64,000 nt of DNA from Cytophagales bacterium. Lineage in GTDB: Bacteria; Bacteroidota; Bacteroidia; Cytophagales; Cyclobacteriaceae. The notes beneath the pieces were generated by a model. It ran no database searches. It saw nothing but the letters and a program-made list of their open reading frames with translations, and had not been told where the DNA came from. Where the stretch lies: positions 62,001-126,000 of the forward strand of contig JADBYK010000031.1 in the NCBI GenBank assembly GCA_020403045.1. The letters run 5' to 3'. The position numbers were made by a program, and so were the translations under genes. How positions within the stretch are numbered: position 1 is the stretch's first letter; each line of letters starts with the position of its first letter. Shown here piece after piece: positions 1 through 9,848 of this stretch.

Positions 1-210
1 TTCTACCCCAAATCCTGCGTTTGCATTGGTGGCGAAAAGCTCACCATACAATGGCTGAAACCCAATAAAAAACTTATTGACAGAATAAGGTTCGTCATAA
101 AGTTCCTCATAAGTGACCGCAGGCTTCTCTTTGTTGGCCTGAGCAACCATTGAAAACGGGAGTAACAGCGGCAGGCAAAAAATCAGGAACCTGTTCATAG
201 AGTTATTCAT
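1..210 (-). CDS. Exported protein, 5' part only (runs off the window)
   Basis: The first 70 codons of a gene that continues past base 1. The reading frame is open from an ATG at 210 with a second ATG at 198; the second directly precedes a typical signal peptide (MNRFLIFCLPLLLPFSMVAQ, cleavage after AQA), so 198 may be the true start. The mature part begins NKEKPAVTYEELYDEPYSVN and then contains an aromatic stretch ending GFGVE, which suggests an outer-membrane or periplasmic protein, but too little is present to name a family. It lies 142 bases downstream of the periplasmic-binding-like gene and on the same strand. Confidence 0.6.
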   Translation of the reverse strand, partial: MNNSMNRFLIFCLPLLLPFSMVAQANKEKPAVTYEELYDEPYSVNKFFIGFQPLYGELFATNANAGFGVE

Positions 211-352
211 TATACGCCAAGTTAACAAAAAAAGAAGCTTCGAAAAAAGTTTGAAAGACTCCTTGAATATCCAATTAACACGAAAGGTAATTAAAAACGG
301 ACTTACAACTAATTGAGGCGTAACTATTTCAATCAATTTGAATCAAAAAAAG

Positions 353-2122
353 CTATTTGATCACCTTCAGTTGCCCCTCTTTGAAGTGAACAAAGGGGAC
401 CAATCCGTTGTCACGGCCAGGCTGTAGCAAGTAACCAGACGTGAGTACACCCGGCAAAACACCAGCTACGAGCAATCCATCTTGAAAGTAATTGCCATAG
501 AGCTGCAGAGCCCTCCCAATATTCATCATTACCTCATAACCTTTTATCGCATTATCTGGCGGCATCATTCCATGTTTATTGATATACGATGAACGGAAAT
601 TCAGAAAGGCCGGATTGCCGGGCGAGTAATAATTGGGAGCAATAAATACCACTCCGTTATCATCAAATTTTCCGTATTCAACTGCGTTATCTTGAAGCCA
701 AGACTCCTGTCCAATAACAATGATTGAATCACCTCTGGATTCTACACTGTTGATGATCTTTGTATAAATAACAGGTTCATCAGATGCCACAAAAATAGAT
801 CCAATGCTGTCCTTTTTCAACGTGAACTCCAATGGATTTTTCCACTCATCGTATTTTGTAGCCTTCGCTAATTTTTCAAATATGCCGGCCGAAGTTTCAC
901 GCCTTACTTCCTCAGCGTACACAACCTTCACACCCAAGTCTAGCGCTCGCTTGATATAGTTGAAGGCCAGTATCGAATCTTTAGGACTGGTGCCATAGTA
1001 TACCATCGAGGTTTTTTTTCGAGGCATTTTGGCCACCATTTCTGCGACTTTTTTGCCCATCGTTGCGTGGCTGGGTTGATAGAGAAATGAGAATGGATTT
1101 TGCTGAATAAAATCACTGTTGCTCGAAACGGGGTTAACGATCAGATTAATCTCATTTTTTTGTGAAAAAAGTTGAACTGCTTTGACGTCTTCCGAAAACA
1201 ACGGTCCAATGATGAGGTCTACGCCCATTAACTCGGGTCGGGCTAGAAGTGTTTTTGTCGCCTCGGTATTTCGCTCTGTATCATAGGCAATCAGATCAAT
1301 GCCAATAGCGGCCCTGTTCAAAGAATCTGCTGCGAGTCGCATCCCCTGATACAAATCGAGAATGGGTTGATTTCTTTTTTTCTCAGGACTTGGCTCGAGG
1401 GTAGCAGTTTGAAAAGGGAACAACAACGCCACTCGATATCGATCTTTCTTAATAGATCTCTTTTGATCGGGCACCAGAAACTCATCACGTCTCCAAGCGT
1501 ATTTTGTTAGCAACGAATCAAAAAGATTATTTTCTAACGTTGATAAACCTTTTCTTCCGATGGCTCTGGCCAAGGCACGATCCACTTCTTTATCATTGGG
1601 GTGGTTTTCCCGAAGCATCTTCATCGTCTCCACGTCTTCGATCTTTGAAAGATAGAATCGCTTTAGCGAATCGCACTTGGGGCCGAGCGAACTGTCTTTT
1701 ATATCGGCCAGCAAAAGCATCGCTTGAAAAAAATCAGACTGCTGAAAAAACAAACTGGCCAGCCAGAGATTCACTTCATTCAACTGAACCCAAGTGGGGT
1801 ATGTTTTCCGTATAGCCGAAAATTGATTCTTTGCCAATGTGGTAAACCCCAGCCGTTGTGCGGATAGCGCATAATAAAAAGAGGCGTACTCCGGATAGGG
1901 ATTGTTTTTATCGTAAACAATCAGCGCGTTGAACCCATCCATGGCAGCACTATAGTTGCCTTTTTCGAATTGATCTTTTGCTTTGTTGAATTGCTTTTTA
2001 AAGTCCTGCGAAATTGCATTTCCTCCAAGAGCAAGCAAAAGGATCAACAACAAAAATCGCAGGCATGATTTTACTGAGAAAGTAAAGTGAGCATAGTTAA
2101 TGATCATTCCGTTTCGCTTCAT
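353..2122 (-). CDS. Exported TPR + type-1 periplasmic-binding-fold protein (ABC substrate-binding-like)
   Basis: A 589-residue protein with an N-terminal hydrophobic segment (LRFLLLILLLALGG, cleavage near ISQ). Roughly residues 40-210 form TPR-like helical repeats (for example QFEKGNYSAAMDGFNALI and ALSAQRLGFTTLAKNQFSAI). Residues about 230-580 resemble the Leu/Ile/Val-binding fold (YRVALLFPFQ, LDLYQGMRLAADSLN, VDLIIGPLFSEDV, GYEVMMNIGRAL). The arrangement resembles LpoA-type or LivK-like proteins of Bacteroidota, and no ABC permease is nearby, so a sensing or envelope role is as likely as transport. The ATG at 2122 is preferred over the TTG at 2128; another ATG at 2107 lies closer to the hydrophobic core. 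It follows guaA by about 40 bases and is probably co-transcribed with it. Confidence 0.75.
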   Translation of the reverse strand: MKRNGMIINYAHFTFSVKSCLRFLLLILLLALGGNAISQDFKKQFNKAKDQFEKGNYSAAMDGFNALIVYDKNNPYPEYASFYYALSAQRLGFTTLAKNQFSAIRKTYPTWVQLNEVNLWLASLFFQQSDFFQAMLLLADIKDSSLGPKCDSLKRFYLSKIEDVETMKMLRENHPNDKEVDRALARAIGRKGLSTLENNLFDSLLTKYAWRRDEFLVPDQKRSIKKDRYRVALLFPFQTATLEPSPEKKRNQPILDLYQGMRLAADSLNRAAIGIDLIAYDTERNTEATKTLLARPELMGVDLIIGPLFSEDVKAVQLFSQKNEINLIVNPVSSNSDFIQQNPFSFLYQPSHATMGKKVAEMVAKMPRKKTSMVYYGTSPKDSILAFNYIKRALDLGVKVVYAEEVRRETSAGIFEKLAKATKYDEWKNPLEFTLKKDSIGSIFVASDEPVIYTKIINSVESRGDSIIVIGQESWLQDNAVEYGKFDDNGVVFIAPNYYSPGNPAFLNFRSSYINKHGMMPPDNAIKGYEVMMNIGRALQLYGNYFQDGLLVAGVLPGVLTSGYLLQPGRDNGLVPFVHFKEGQLKVIK

Positions 2123-2165
2123 TTTCAAATTATCGAATCATCAAATTGTCACATCGACTAATCAA

Positions 2166-3692
2166 TTACTCCCATTCAATAGTGGAAGGCGGCTTCGAAC
2201 TGATATCATATACCACCCGATTTACTCCCTTCACTTTGTTTATGATATCCGAGGACACTTCACTCAAAAATTCATGTGGCAAATGAGCCCAATCCGCTGT
2301 CATCCCATCTACACTAATCACTGCCCTCAGCGCAGCAACTCTTTCGTATGTTCTTTCATCACCCATTACGCCAACTGTATACACAGGCAACAACATGGCT
2401 CCGGCTTGCCAAACTTGATTATACAAATTGTGTTTCCTCAAACCTCCAATAAAAATGCTGTCTACTTCTTGCAATATTCGTACTTTCTCTGGTGTGATAT
2501 CGCCTAAAATTCGAATGCCTATTCCGGGACCCGGGAATGGATGTCTTCCTAAAATGCCCGGGTCAATTCCTAACGTTTTCCCAACTAACCTCACCTCATC
2601 CTTAAACAACGTGTTGAGCGGTTCCACTACTTTCAACTTCATTTTAGCGGGCAACCCGCCCACGTTGTGGTGTGATTTGATTGTCGCGGACGGGCCCTTT
2701 ACTGAAACTGACTCTATCACATCAGGATAAATTGTTCCCTGACCCAACCATTTCACATCTTCTATTCGATGAGACTCCTCGTCAAAAACATCAATGAAAG
2801 TTTTGCCTATTGCCTTGCGCTTTGCCTCTGGCTCAGTAAGATCTTTAAGTGCCGCATAGAATTTTTCCTTTGCATCTACTCCCTTTATGTTCAGGCCCAT
2901 TCCTTTGTAGGACGTCAAAACTTGCTCAAACTCGTCTTTTCGTAGCAATCCATTATCAACAAAAATGCAAAACAGATTTTTGCCGATAGCGTGATGTACT
3001 AGCATGGCCGCTACAGTAGAATCAACTCCACCCGAAAGTGCCATCACGACCCGATCATTCCCTAACCTGCTCTTCAACTCCGCTACAGTAGTTTCTACGA
3101 ATTGATCAGGAGTCCAGTCCTGTGCACAGCCACAAATGTGAACGACAAAATTTCTTAACAATTCTTTTCCTTGTAAGGAATGGGTAACTTCAGGATGGAA
3201 CTGAATGCCGTATAAATCAACGTCTCTCTTTTTGAAGGCTGCTACTTTTACAGACGAAGTGCTGGCGATGATATCAAATTCACTTCCTACAGAAGCAATT
3301 GTATCTGCATGAGACATCCATACCTGTGAATCGATGGATATCTCTTTCAATAGAGGATTGTGATGATCAACCGTAGAAAGTTTGGCTCTACCATATTCTC
3401 TAATTTGTGAGGGTAAAACTGAGCCTCCCGTTTTTTGAGCGATCAATTGTGCTCCGTAGCAAACACCTAAAACCGGCAAGTTTCCAAAAAGACTCAAGTC
3501 TATGTCAGGTGAACCTTCATCTCTTACGGAACAAGGGCTCCCTGACAATATCACACCTTTAATGCTGGCACTAATTGCAGGGATATGATTAAATGGGTGA
3601 ATTTCGCAATAGACATTCAGTTCCCGTACTCTCCGGGCTATTAGTTGTGTGTACTGTGATCCGAAATCAAGGATTAAAATATGATCTGCCAT
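2166..3692 (-). CDS. guaA: GMP synthase (glutamine-hydrolysing)
   Basis: Converts XMP to GMP using ATP and glutamine, the last step of guanylate synthesis, in the cytoplasm. The 508-residue length is normal for the family. The N-terminal class I glutamine amidotransferase domain shows the nucleophile motif GVCYGAQ (Cys78) and the IQFHPEVTH motif with the catalytic His and Glu. The ATP-pyrophosphatase domain shows the P-loop ALSGGVDST near residue 220. The C-terminal dimerisation domain ends in the conserved KPPSTIEWE. It sits in a same-strand run with typA and a TPR gene upstream and a periplasmic-binding-like gene downstream, with gaps of about 40 bases on either side, so an operon is likely. 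Confidence 0.98.
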   Translation of the reverse strand: MADHILILDFGSQYTQLIARRVRELNVYCEIHPFNHIPAISASIKGVILSGSPCSVRDEGSPDIDLSLFGNLPVLGVCYGAQLIAQKTGGSVLPSQIREYGRAKLSTVDHHNPLLKEISIDSQVWMSHADTIASVGSEFDIIASTSSVKVAAFKKRDVDLYGIQFHPEVTHSLQGKELLRNFVVHICGCAQDWTPDQFVETTVAELKSRLGNDRVVMALSGGVDSTVAAMLVHHAIGKNLFCIFVDNGLLRKDEFEQVLTSYKGMGLNIKGVDAKEKFYAALKDLTEPEAKRKAIGKTFIDVFDEESHRIEDVKWLGQGTIYPDVIESVSVKGPSATIKSHHNVGGLPAKMKLKVVEPLNTLFKDEVRLVGKTLGIDPGILGRHPFPGPGIGIRILGDITPEKVRILQEVDSIFIGGLRKHNLYNQVWQAGAMLLPVYTVGVMGDERTYERVAALRAVISVDGMTADWAHLPHEFLSEVSSDIINKVKGVNRVVYDISSKPPSTIEWE

Positions 3693-3729
3693 GTGTAAAA
3701 ATAGTAAACTGACTGCTATAGTAGTTGCG

Positions 3730-4560
3730 CTACTTAAAAATATCGTAACAACGCTCTTTTAGATACCCGGCTGCATCATCCTGCCCGGCCTTGAACGCGC
3801 GTGCCAAAAGTCGACAGCCCTCCTTCTCGTTATTCAACTCAACCAAAACCATGCCTTTGTAAAACATTGCATTCGCATTCTCGGAATTTACTAATAAGGC
3901 AAGATTGAGGTACTCAAGGCTCTTAGCATATTTCTCAGTTTCGAGGCAAAAGGATCCGCCATACAGGTAGGCTGGTTCGTAAGTGGCATCCAATTCAATC
4001 GATTTATTGATGGCGATGAGTGCGCTATCAATATTGCTCAGAGAATAGTAAGCCAAGGCGAGGTTAGTCTCCAATTCAGGATCATCCGACTGATTTCTCA
4101 CTATCAAAAAATCTGCCTTCGCCAATTGGTACTCGTTTTTCTGAAGAAACAACGATCCCCGCCATTTGACAAGTTCTAAGTTATCCGGCTTTAGTTCAAT
4201 GGCTTTTTGAATACTCGCCAACTGTCCATCTGCATTATCCAACTCACGACAAATAAATGCGCGGAGCACAAAGGCTTGCGCCACCTGAGGAAATTCCGGA
4301 AGAAATACATCGAGGTCTTTCAAGGCCTTATCAAATTCACCGGTGTAGTAGTAGGAAAAAGCCCGCTTATACAGGGTTCGATAATCGTCTCGTTCTTTGA
4401 GCCCGCGTGTTGTGATTACTTTTGAATAGAGTTTTGCCGCTTCCTCGAACTGCTGTCGGTTCATCAATGTGTCCGCCTCAGTCTCCCACTGGGCATGCTG
4501 TGCAAACCCTGCAGCATGGAGCAAAAACAAAATGACCACACTCAAAAAGAGTCTGGTCAT
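3730..4560 (-). CDS. Exported tetratricopeptide-repeat protein
   Basis: A 276-residue protein with signal peptide [20 protein letters not shown], then about six TPR units: [82 protein letters not shown] and [15 protein letters not shown]. TPRs are protein-interaction scaffolds; no catalytic domain is present and the partner is unknown. I chose the ATG at 4560 because it directly precedes the signal peptide; an upstream ATG at 4596 would add 12 residues. It lies about 50 bases after typA and 37 bases before guaA on the same strand. Confidence 0.8.
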   Translation of the reverse strand: MTRLFLSVVILFLLHAAGFAQHAQWETEADTLMNRQQFEEAAKLYSKVITTRGLKERDDYRTLYKRAFSYYYTGEFDKALKDLDVFLPEFPQVAQAFVLRAFICRELDNADGQLASIQKAIELKPDNLELVKWRGSLFLQKNEYQLAKADFLIVRNQSDDPELETNLALAYYSLSNIDSALIAINKSIELDATYEPAYLYGGSFCLETEKYAKSLEYLNLALLVNSENANAMFYKGMVLVELNNEKEGCRLLARAFKAGQDDAAGYLKERCYDIFK

Positions 4561-4611
4561 TTTAAGGTTACAAATAAAAAGAGCCACTAAAGACACTTTA
4601 TAGAAATAAGG

Positions 4612-6435
4612 TTAAGCCGTCACCGTTGCCTTGTTGGCATACCGTTTACGATCTGTTTCGTTCAAATAAATTTTTCTCAAGCGGATCGACTTGGGTGTCA
4701 CTTCCACGTATTCATCTCCCTGTATGTACTCAAGCGCTTCTTCTAATGAAAACTTAGTAGCAGGGCGAATCGTCATTTTCTCTTCCGATCCTGTCGCACG
4801 CATATTCGTCAGCTTCTTCGTTTTGGTGATGTTAATCACTAAATCGCCACTGCGATTGTTCTCACCTACCACCTGTCCTTCATAAACTGAATCACTTGGG
4901 TCAACGAAAAACTTTCCGCGATCTTGCAAGTTGTGCAAGCTATACGGAATGGCTTCTCCCTGTTCCATACAAATCAACGAGCCGTTTATCCTTCCTGGAA
5001 TCTCTCCACGGTAAGGCTGGTACTCTTTGAAACGATGGGTAACCACGGCCTCGCCAGCAGTTACGTTTAATAAGTAGTTTCTTAATCCAATAATACCGCG
5101 GGCAGGCATAATAAATTTCAAAATCATCCGATCGCCCTTAGGGTCCATGTTAGTCATCTCTCCTTTGCGCTGCGACACGGTTTCAATGGCCTTACCAGCA
5201 ACCGCTTCAGGCAAGTCAATTGTTAACTCCTCCATCGGCTCGCATTTCACACCGTCAATCTCCTTAAAGATTACTTGTGGCTGTCCGATTTGCAACTCAT
5301 ACCCTTCCCTTCTCATTGTTTCGATCAACACGGATAAGTGAAGAACGCCTCTACCGAAAACCAAGAAGCTATCAGCAGAACCAGTATCTCCTACCTTCAA
5401 TGCTAAGTTTTTCTCTAGCTCTTTATCCAATCGATCTTTGATGTGGCGGGAGGTAACGAACTTACCCTCCTTGCCATAAAATGGAGAGTTGTTAATCGTG
5501 AAGAGCATACTCATGGTCGGCTCATCAATTTTGATCGATTTCAATGCTTCTGGTTTTTCCAAATCAGAAACAGTATCGCCAATTTCAAAACCTTCCAAAC
5601 CCACCAATGCGCAAATATCTCCTGCAATTACTTCATCTGCTTTCTTCTTGTCGAAACCTTCAAAAACATATACTTCTTTGATACGTGTTTTGACGATAGC
5701 GCCTGTATCGCGTTTTACTAAAGCTACGAACTGCCCTGCTTTCACACTTCCACGCTGAATACGGCCAATGGCAACCCTCCCTATGTAAGAAGAATACTCA
5801 AGTGATGTGATCATTAACTGAGTAGGGCCTACATCAATTTTTGGTGCAGGTATATATTTGATAACGCCTTCGATAAGTGCAGTGATATCGGTGGTTGGTT
5901 TTTTCCAATCATCACTCATCCAGCCTTGCTTAGCTGAACCATAGAAAGTTGGAAAATTAAGCTGCTCTTCTGTGGCATCTAAAGCAAACATCAAATCAAA
6001 TACAGACTCATGAACTTCATCAGGTGTACAGTTTTTCTTGTCCACTTTATTGACCACCACAATTGGCTTTAAACCCAATTGCAGCGCTTTTTGTAACACA
6101 AAGCGAGTTTGCGGCATAGGTCCTTCAAAGGCGTCTACCAGCAACAAACAGCCATCGGCCATGTTCAACACACGCTCTACTTCCCCGCCAAAATCGCTGT
6201 GCCCAGGTGTATCAATTACGTTGATCTTATAATCCTTATAGCGAACAGACACATTCTTTGCGAGAATAGTGATACCGCGCTCGCGCTCCAAATCATTGCT
6301 GTCCATGATCAATTCCCCTGGATTCTCATGATCCTTGAAAATATGACCTGCATGGAGCAGTTTATCAACTAAAGTTGTTTTTCCGTGGTCAACGTGGGCG
6401 ATAATCGCAATATTCCTGATTTTTTCAACATCCAT
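4612..6435 (-). CDS. typA: Translational GTPase TypA/BipA
   Basis: A ribosome-associated GTPase of the EF-G/LepA type, linked in other bacteria to 50S assembly and stress growth. The 607-residue length is typical. G1 is [10 protein letters not shown] (residues about 12-21), G3 is [12 protein letters not shown] and G4 is NKVD. Domains II, III and V follow, then the BipA-specific C-terminal domain ([29 protein letters not shown]). It is the first gene of the minus-strand run leading to guaA, and a -7 promoter element lies about 40 bases before its ATG. Confidence 0.97.
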   Translation of the reverse strand: MDVEKIRNIAIIAHVDHGKTTLVDKLLHAGHIFKDHENPGELIMDSNDLERERGITILAKNVSVRYKDYKINVIDTPGHSDFGGEVERVLNMADGCLLLVDAFEGPMPQTRFVLQKALQLGLKPIVVVNKVDKKNCTPDEVHESVFDLMFALDATEEQLNFPTFYGSAKQGWMSDDWKKPTTDITALIEGVIKYIPAPKIDVGPTQLMITSLEYSSYIGRVAIGRIQRGSVKAGQFVALVKRDTGAIVKTRIKEVYVFEGFDKKKADEVIAGDICALVGLEGFEIGDTVSDLEKPEALKSIKIDEPTMSMLFTINNSPFYGKEGKFVTSRHIKDRLDKELEKNLALKVGDTGSADSFLVFGRGVLHLSVLIETMRREGYELQIGQPQVIFKEIDGVKCEPMEELTIDLPEAVAGKAIETVSQRKGEMTNMDPKGDRMILKFIMPARGIIGLRNYLLNVTAGEAVVTHRFKEYQPYRGEIPGRINGSLICMEQGEAIPYSLHNLQDRGKFFVDPSDSVYEGQVVGENNRSGDLVINITKTKKLTNMRATGSEEKMTIRPATKFSLEEALEYIQGDEYVEVTPKSIRLRKIYLNETDRKRYANKATVTA

Positions 6436-6473
6436 AAATGGCCTATTCTAGTGGTTTTTCTGAATTAAGGCCG

Positions 6474-6481
6474 CAAAGATA
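6474..6481 (-). promoter_or_regulatory. Putative -7 element upstream of typA
   Basis: On the minus strand this reads TATCTTTG, an exact match to the Bacteroidota -7 consensus TAnnTTTG, 39-46 bases before the typA start. No matching TTTG is found at the expected -33 spacing, so the call rests on the -7 element and position alone. Confidence 0.45.
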
Positions 6482-6552
6482 GGCTTTAATAGCCAAAGTA
6501 GCGAGTCACTCTGATCAAAAGAAAATTTGGCCAAATTACTACTCTGAGAGCC

Positions 6553-7449
6553 TTATACTTTCTTGAAGCGCAGGAAAGTACCCATCGGCAAATCATTGCC
6601 CTTTTTGGGATGCAAAACAAATTCTCCAAACTCAGGATCGATATCTTTAAAATTGCTTTTGGCAACGTTCAGGCCTACAATAGACGAAAGTCCCACCGCA
6701 TACATCGACAAGATGAAAAACGAATTCTTCTCTTCGAGCAATTCACTACTTAGTGAAACTAGTTCGTTCAATTTTTCTTCCAGTGTCCACTTCTCTCCAT
6801 CAGGACCGCGTCCATAGGGCGGTGGATCCATTATAATACCATTGTACTTTTTTCCTCGCTTCGCTTCGCGCTTCACAAACTTGAGCGCATCTTCATGCAC
6901 CCAACGAATGTTATCTAAGCTGTTCATCTGCATGTTTTGATTGGCCCAATTCAATCCGGGTCGTGAAGCATCTACATGTGTTACGTCTGCCCCTGCCGCT
7001 TTGGCGACCACGGAAGCTGCACCTGTGTAGGCAAACAAATTCAACACTTTCGGACCTGAAAGACTCCAACTTGAAATAGCATCGTAAATAAAATTCCAGT
7101 TGGCTCCTTGCTCCGGGAAAAGTCCAACATGTCCAAAGTTGGTCAATGCCAATCGAAGCGAAAGTGAAAGCTTGTTGTATCCATACTTGATCTCCCAACT
7201 ATCGGGCATGGTCTTATACTTCTTCCATCCGCCTTTTATATCGTCTCCAAAGCGAAAGTTATCCTTTTGCTCACGATTAAAATGAGCAGTAGCCAATCGT
7301 TTCCATTCGTCTTGCGAAAGAGAACTATTCCAAATAGCTTGAGGTTCTGGCCGAATAAGGTGATAAGCACCAAAGCGCTCTAACTTTTCAAAATTGCCTG
7401 AGTCAACAAGTTCGTAGTCAATCCAAGAAGAAGGGCTTATGATGTTCAT
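6553..7449 (-). CDS. Class I SAM-dependent methyltransferase (RlmI/RlmL-like)
   Basis: A 298-residue cytoplasmic methyltransferase. SAM-binding motif I is KVLNLFAYTGAASV (about residues 140-155), followed by the acidic loop THVDASRPGLNWANQN and the DPPPYGRG motif IV typical of the RlmI/RlmK group of 23S rRNA methyltransferases. The precise nucleotide target cannot be read from the sequence, and an N-terminal PUA domain as in RlmI is not obvious. The ATG at 7449 starts MNIISPSSW. A longer frame reaches 7515, but its extra residues are the translation of an intergenic repeat, so that extension was rejected. Confidence 0.82.
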   Translation of the reverse strand: MNIISPSSWIDYELVDSGNFEKLERFGAYHLIRPEPQAIWNSSLSQDEWKRLATAHFNREQKDNFRFGDDIKGGWKKYKTMPDSWEIKYGYNKLSLSLRLALTNFGHVGLFPEQGANWNFIYDAISSWSLSGPKVLNLFAYTGAASVVAKAAGADVTHVDASRPGLNWANQNMQMNSLDNIRWVHEDALKFVKREAKRGKKYNGIIMDPPPYGRGPDGEKWTLEEKLNELVSLSSELLEEKNSFFILSMYAVGLSSIVGLNVAKSNFKDIDPEFGEFVLHPKKGNDLPMGTFLRFKKV

Positions 7450-7460
7450 GGCGTAAATAT

Positions 7461-7508
7461 AGTTACCTGTTACCAGTTTCTGGTGCCGGTTTGCCAGTTC
7501 CCGGTTTG
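7461..7508. repeat. Interspersed CCGGTTT/CCAGTT-type intergenic repeat
   Basis: A stretch built from short units such as TTACCAGTTTCTGG and CCGGTTTGCCAGTT. A near-inverted copy, AAACTGGAAACCGG, lies at 7603-7629 and a related unit lies at 19929-19990. All three are in or beside gene ends, which suggests a dispersed intergenic repeat family in this genome. Confidence 0.5.
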
Positions 7509-7602
7509 TAAACATTGCAAATTAGTGTAGAAGTTTGAATCCAAGAGTTTAGGGCTGCGGCCTTTGGGTGTAAAACAGTCAGGAGTTCAATAATCGAAGC
7601 CC

Positions 7603-7629
7603 AAAAACTGGAAACCGGAAACCCGCAAC
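7603..7629. repeat. Inverted partner of the 7461-7508 repeat
   Basis: The unit AAACTGGAAACCGG is the near reverse complement of CCGGTTTGCCAGTT at 7488-7502. The two copies flank about 100 bases of non-coding DNA between the divergently oriented methyltransferase genes. Confidence 0.45.
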
Positions 7630-7669
7630 TTGCATCACTTTCGATTTGAATGCCTAATTTTGAATTAAG

Positions 7670-8467
7670 ATGCATTTCAAAATCACCAGCACGCAAAACC
7701 CGAAAGTAAAGAGCTTGCTTGCTCTCGAAAAGCCCAGGGAACGAAGAAAGCAGCAACTCTTTATCATTGAAGGCAAAAGAGAAATCGCTTTGGCGCTGGA
7801 GGCCGGATATAAAATCGGTAATCTTTTTTTCTGCGATGAGATCATAAGTGAAAAAGAATTGGCTGAACTTCCAATGGAAGACAAACTACTCATACCTGTT
7901 TCAAAGGAAGTGTTTGATAAAATTGCTATTCGTGAAAGTACGGGTGGAATTTTAGCGGTAGCAGAACAGAAGACCCATCGACTTGCCGAAATAAAATTAA
8001 GAAAGAATCCCTTGATCTTGATTTTAGAAGGCGTAGAAAAACCTGGCAACTTAGGTGCCGTTTTAAGAACGGCAGACGCTGCGGCTGTAGATGCGGTCAT
8101 TATCTGCGATCCGCAAACTGACTTTTACAATCCCAATGTGATTCGATCCAGTGTGGGTTGTGTCTTTACCAATCAGCTAGCTGCAGCTTCTTCGGAAGAA
8201 ACGATTGACTGGTTGAAAAAAAATAACATCTCCATTTATTGCACTTACCTAAAAGCTTCTAAACCCTATCACCTAACTGACTTTACGCAACCTTCCGCCA
8301 TTGTCATGGGGACAGAAGCCACGGGCTTATCAGATGTTTGGGTAAAAAATTCAAAAGCAAACATCATCATCCCGATGCTTGGCAAAATTGATAGCATGAA
8401 TGTTTCCAATGCTGCTGCGGTCGTAGTGTACGAAGCGATGAGACAAAGAGAATTCAAAATTAGTTGA
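7670..8467 (+). CDS. TrmH/SpoU-family RNA 2'-O-methyltransferase
   Basis: A 265-residue SPOUT-class enzyme that probably methylates a ribose 2'-OH in rRNA or tRNA. The N-terminal substrate-binding part (STQNPKVKSLLALEKPRERR, residues 6-25) is typical of the RlmB/TrmH group. The C-terminal knot shows the three conserved blocks: EGVEKPGNLGAVLRTADA (motif 1, with the Asn and Arg), IVMGTEATGLSD (motif 2), and IPMLGKIDSMNVSNAAAVVV (motif 3). A TAATTTTG box at 7655-7662 is only 8 bases from the ATG, so the message would have almost no leader if that box is the promoter. The gene is convergent with the amidohydrolase cluster downstream. Confidence 0.93.
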   Translation: MHFKITSTQNPKVKSLLALEKPRERRKQQLFIIEGKREIALALEAGYKIGNLFFCDEIISEKELAELPMEDKLLIPVSKEVFDKIAIRESTGGILAVAEQKTHRLAEIKLRKNPLILILEGVEKPGNLGAVLRTADAAAVDAVIICDPQTDFYNPNVIRSSVGCVFTNQLAAASSEETIDWLKKNNISIYCTYLKASKPYHLTDFTQPSAIVMGTEATGLSDVWVKNSKANIIIPMLGKIDSMNVSNAAAVVVYEAMRQREFKIS

Positions 8468-8542
8468 ATGTGTAAAATCTAAAAGTTCAAAGTTCAACGC
8501 TATACCTACTTTAAATCTTTCAACTCTACGCATTAGGCTTTT

Positions 8543-9847
8543 CTACTTCTTCAGCCCTGGTTCGCGCTTTAGGAATTCATTGTATAACTCAGTCTGGCGG
8601 CTTACCATCGGCATACTCCAGCCTTCAATAAAGACATGAGAAACCTGAGTCTTCGTTTCAAACGGGTCGCCATTGCAAATGAATAGCGTGGCACTCTTAC
8701 CCACTTCTATTGATCCCAATTTGTTGGCCACTCCAAATAACTCTGCCGGAATAATTGTAATGGCTTTCAACGCATCTTCTTTATTCATACCATAGGCTAC
8801 CGCAAAACCAGCATGATAAGGTAAGTTGCGATAGTTGTTGTTATTGCTCTCCGACTTGATAGCGACTTTCACTCCTGCTTTCTTTAGTAAACCAGGGTTG
8901 GCATAAGCTTTATCATAGCGGTCATAATCACGTGTAGGTAATTCTAAAACTCCGCCCGTTATTACCGGAATACCGGACTTAGCAATTTCATCAGCCACTC
9001 TCCAACCTTCAGCAACGCCCGTTAAAATTGACTTCTTCACTTTCTTTTCTTTCAACCATTTCAAAGCAGCCTGAATATCTTTAGAGGCGTTTACTTCCAC
9101 CAACAATGTTTGCTCGCCACGCATGACGGGAATTAACGCTTGTAGTTCAGGATAGTAACCGGCTTTTCCTTTTGTAGCAGAATCAAGCTTTTGATATTGG
9201 GTAGCTTTTTCCCAAACATCGTTCAAGCTTGCTAGCGCCTTGTCTGAAGCTTTCTTTATTTCTTCATCTGTTCTTCGGTCAAAAAAACCTCTCCGACCAG
9301 TGTTTGGAAAATTCAAAACAATACCCTCAAACCCGGCAAACATTTGGTCGGGTGTATAACCATGTAGATTGATCAAAGCAGCAGTTCCTGACAACATCCC
9401 ACCAGTGGGGATAGACAGTGCTGTAGTTACACCACTCACCCTCGTAACAGGAATAGCGCTTGCATTTGGGTTCACTGCAGTCAACGCTTTCATCTGGGGG
9501 ATCACTTCACCAATTTCATTGAAGTCGGTGGTCCGAGCGACAGAACTGATTTCACTCAAGCCAAGGTTCGTTCCCGCATCAATCATACCAGGGTATATGA
9601 ATTGCCCTTTGCAGTCAATAACGTCTGTTCCTGTGGGAATGGACACATTACTACCAACTGCGGTAATTTTTCCATCCACTATGAGCACAGTGCCATTTTG
9701 TATAGTGCCTTTCGTAACGGTTTCAATCGTTGCGTTAGTCAATGCCACATTTCCATATTTTCCCTTAGGGCTTTGCGCCTCAACGCGCAATACTACTATA
9801 CAGACGATCGCTGTCAGTAAACCCATTATTGTTTGTAATCCTTTCAT
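8543..9847 (-). CDS. Exported amidohydrolase-like protein lacking the HxH metal motif
   Basis: A 434-residue protein with a signal peptide (MKGLQTIMGLLTAIVCIVVL, mature part after EAQS). The composite amidohydrolase ends are clear: an N-terminal strand domain (GKITAVGSNVSIPTGTDVID) and a C-terminal one (LGSIEVGKSATLFICNGDPF). However, where active members have DxHxH the sequence reads GMIDAGTNLGLSE, and the later metal-binding His positions read LLVEVN and VAEGWR. It probably does not bind the usual dinuclear metal centre and may be a non-catalytic partner. The ATG at 9847 lies one base beyond the stop of the upstream gene; a longer frame would overlap it. It is the last gene of a three-gene amidohydrolase run. 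Confidence 0.82.
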   Translation of the reverse strand: MKGLQTIMGLLTAIVCIVVLRVEAQSPKGKYGNVALTNATIETVTKGTIQNGTVLIVDGKITAVGSNVSIPTGTDVIDCKGQFIYPGMIDAGTNLGLSEISSVARTTDFNEIGEVIPQMKALTAVNPNASAIPVTRVSGVTTALSIPTGGMLSGTAALINLHGYTPDQMFAGFEGIVLNFPNTGRRGFFDRRTDEEIKKASDKALASLNDVWEKATQYQKLDSATKGKAGYYPELQALIPVMRGEQTLLVEVNASKDIQAALKWLKEKKVKKSILTGVAEGWRVADEIAKSGIPVITGGVLELPTRDYDRYDKAYANPGLLKKAGVKVAIKSESNNNNYRNLPYHAGFAVAYGMNKEDALKAITIIPAELFGVANKLGSIEVGKSATLFICNGDPFETKTQVSHVFIEGWSMPMVSRQTELYNEFLKREPGLKK

Positions 9848-9848
9848 C

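Noticed and set aside
4207-4425. Plus-strand open frames opposite typA, guaA, the TPR gene and other genes
   Set aside because: They are shadows of well-supported genes on the opposite strand and show no domain, start signal or promoter of their own.
7450-7515. N-terminal extension of the RlmI-like methyltransferase
   Set aside because: The added residues are the translation of an interspersed repeat, and the ATG at 7449 begins family-like sequence.
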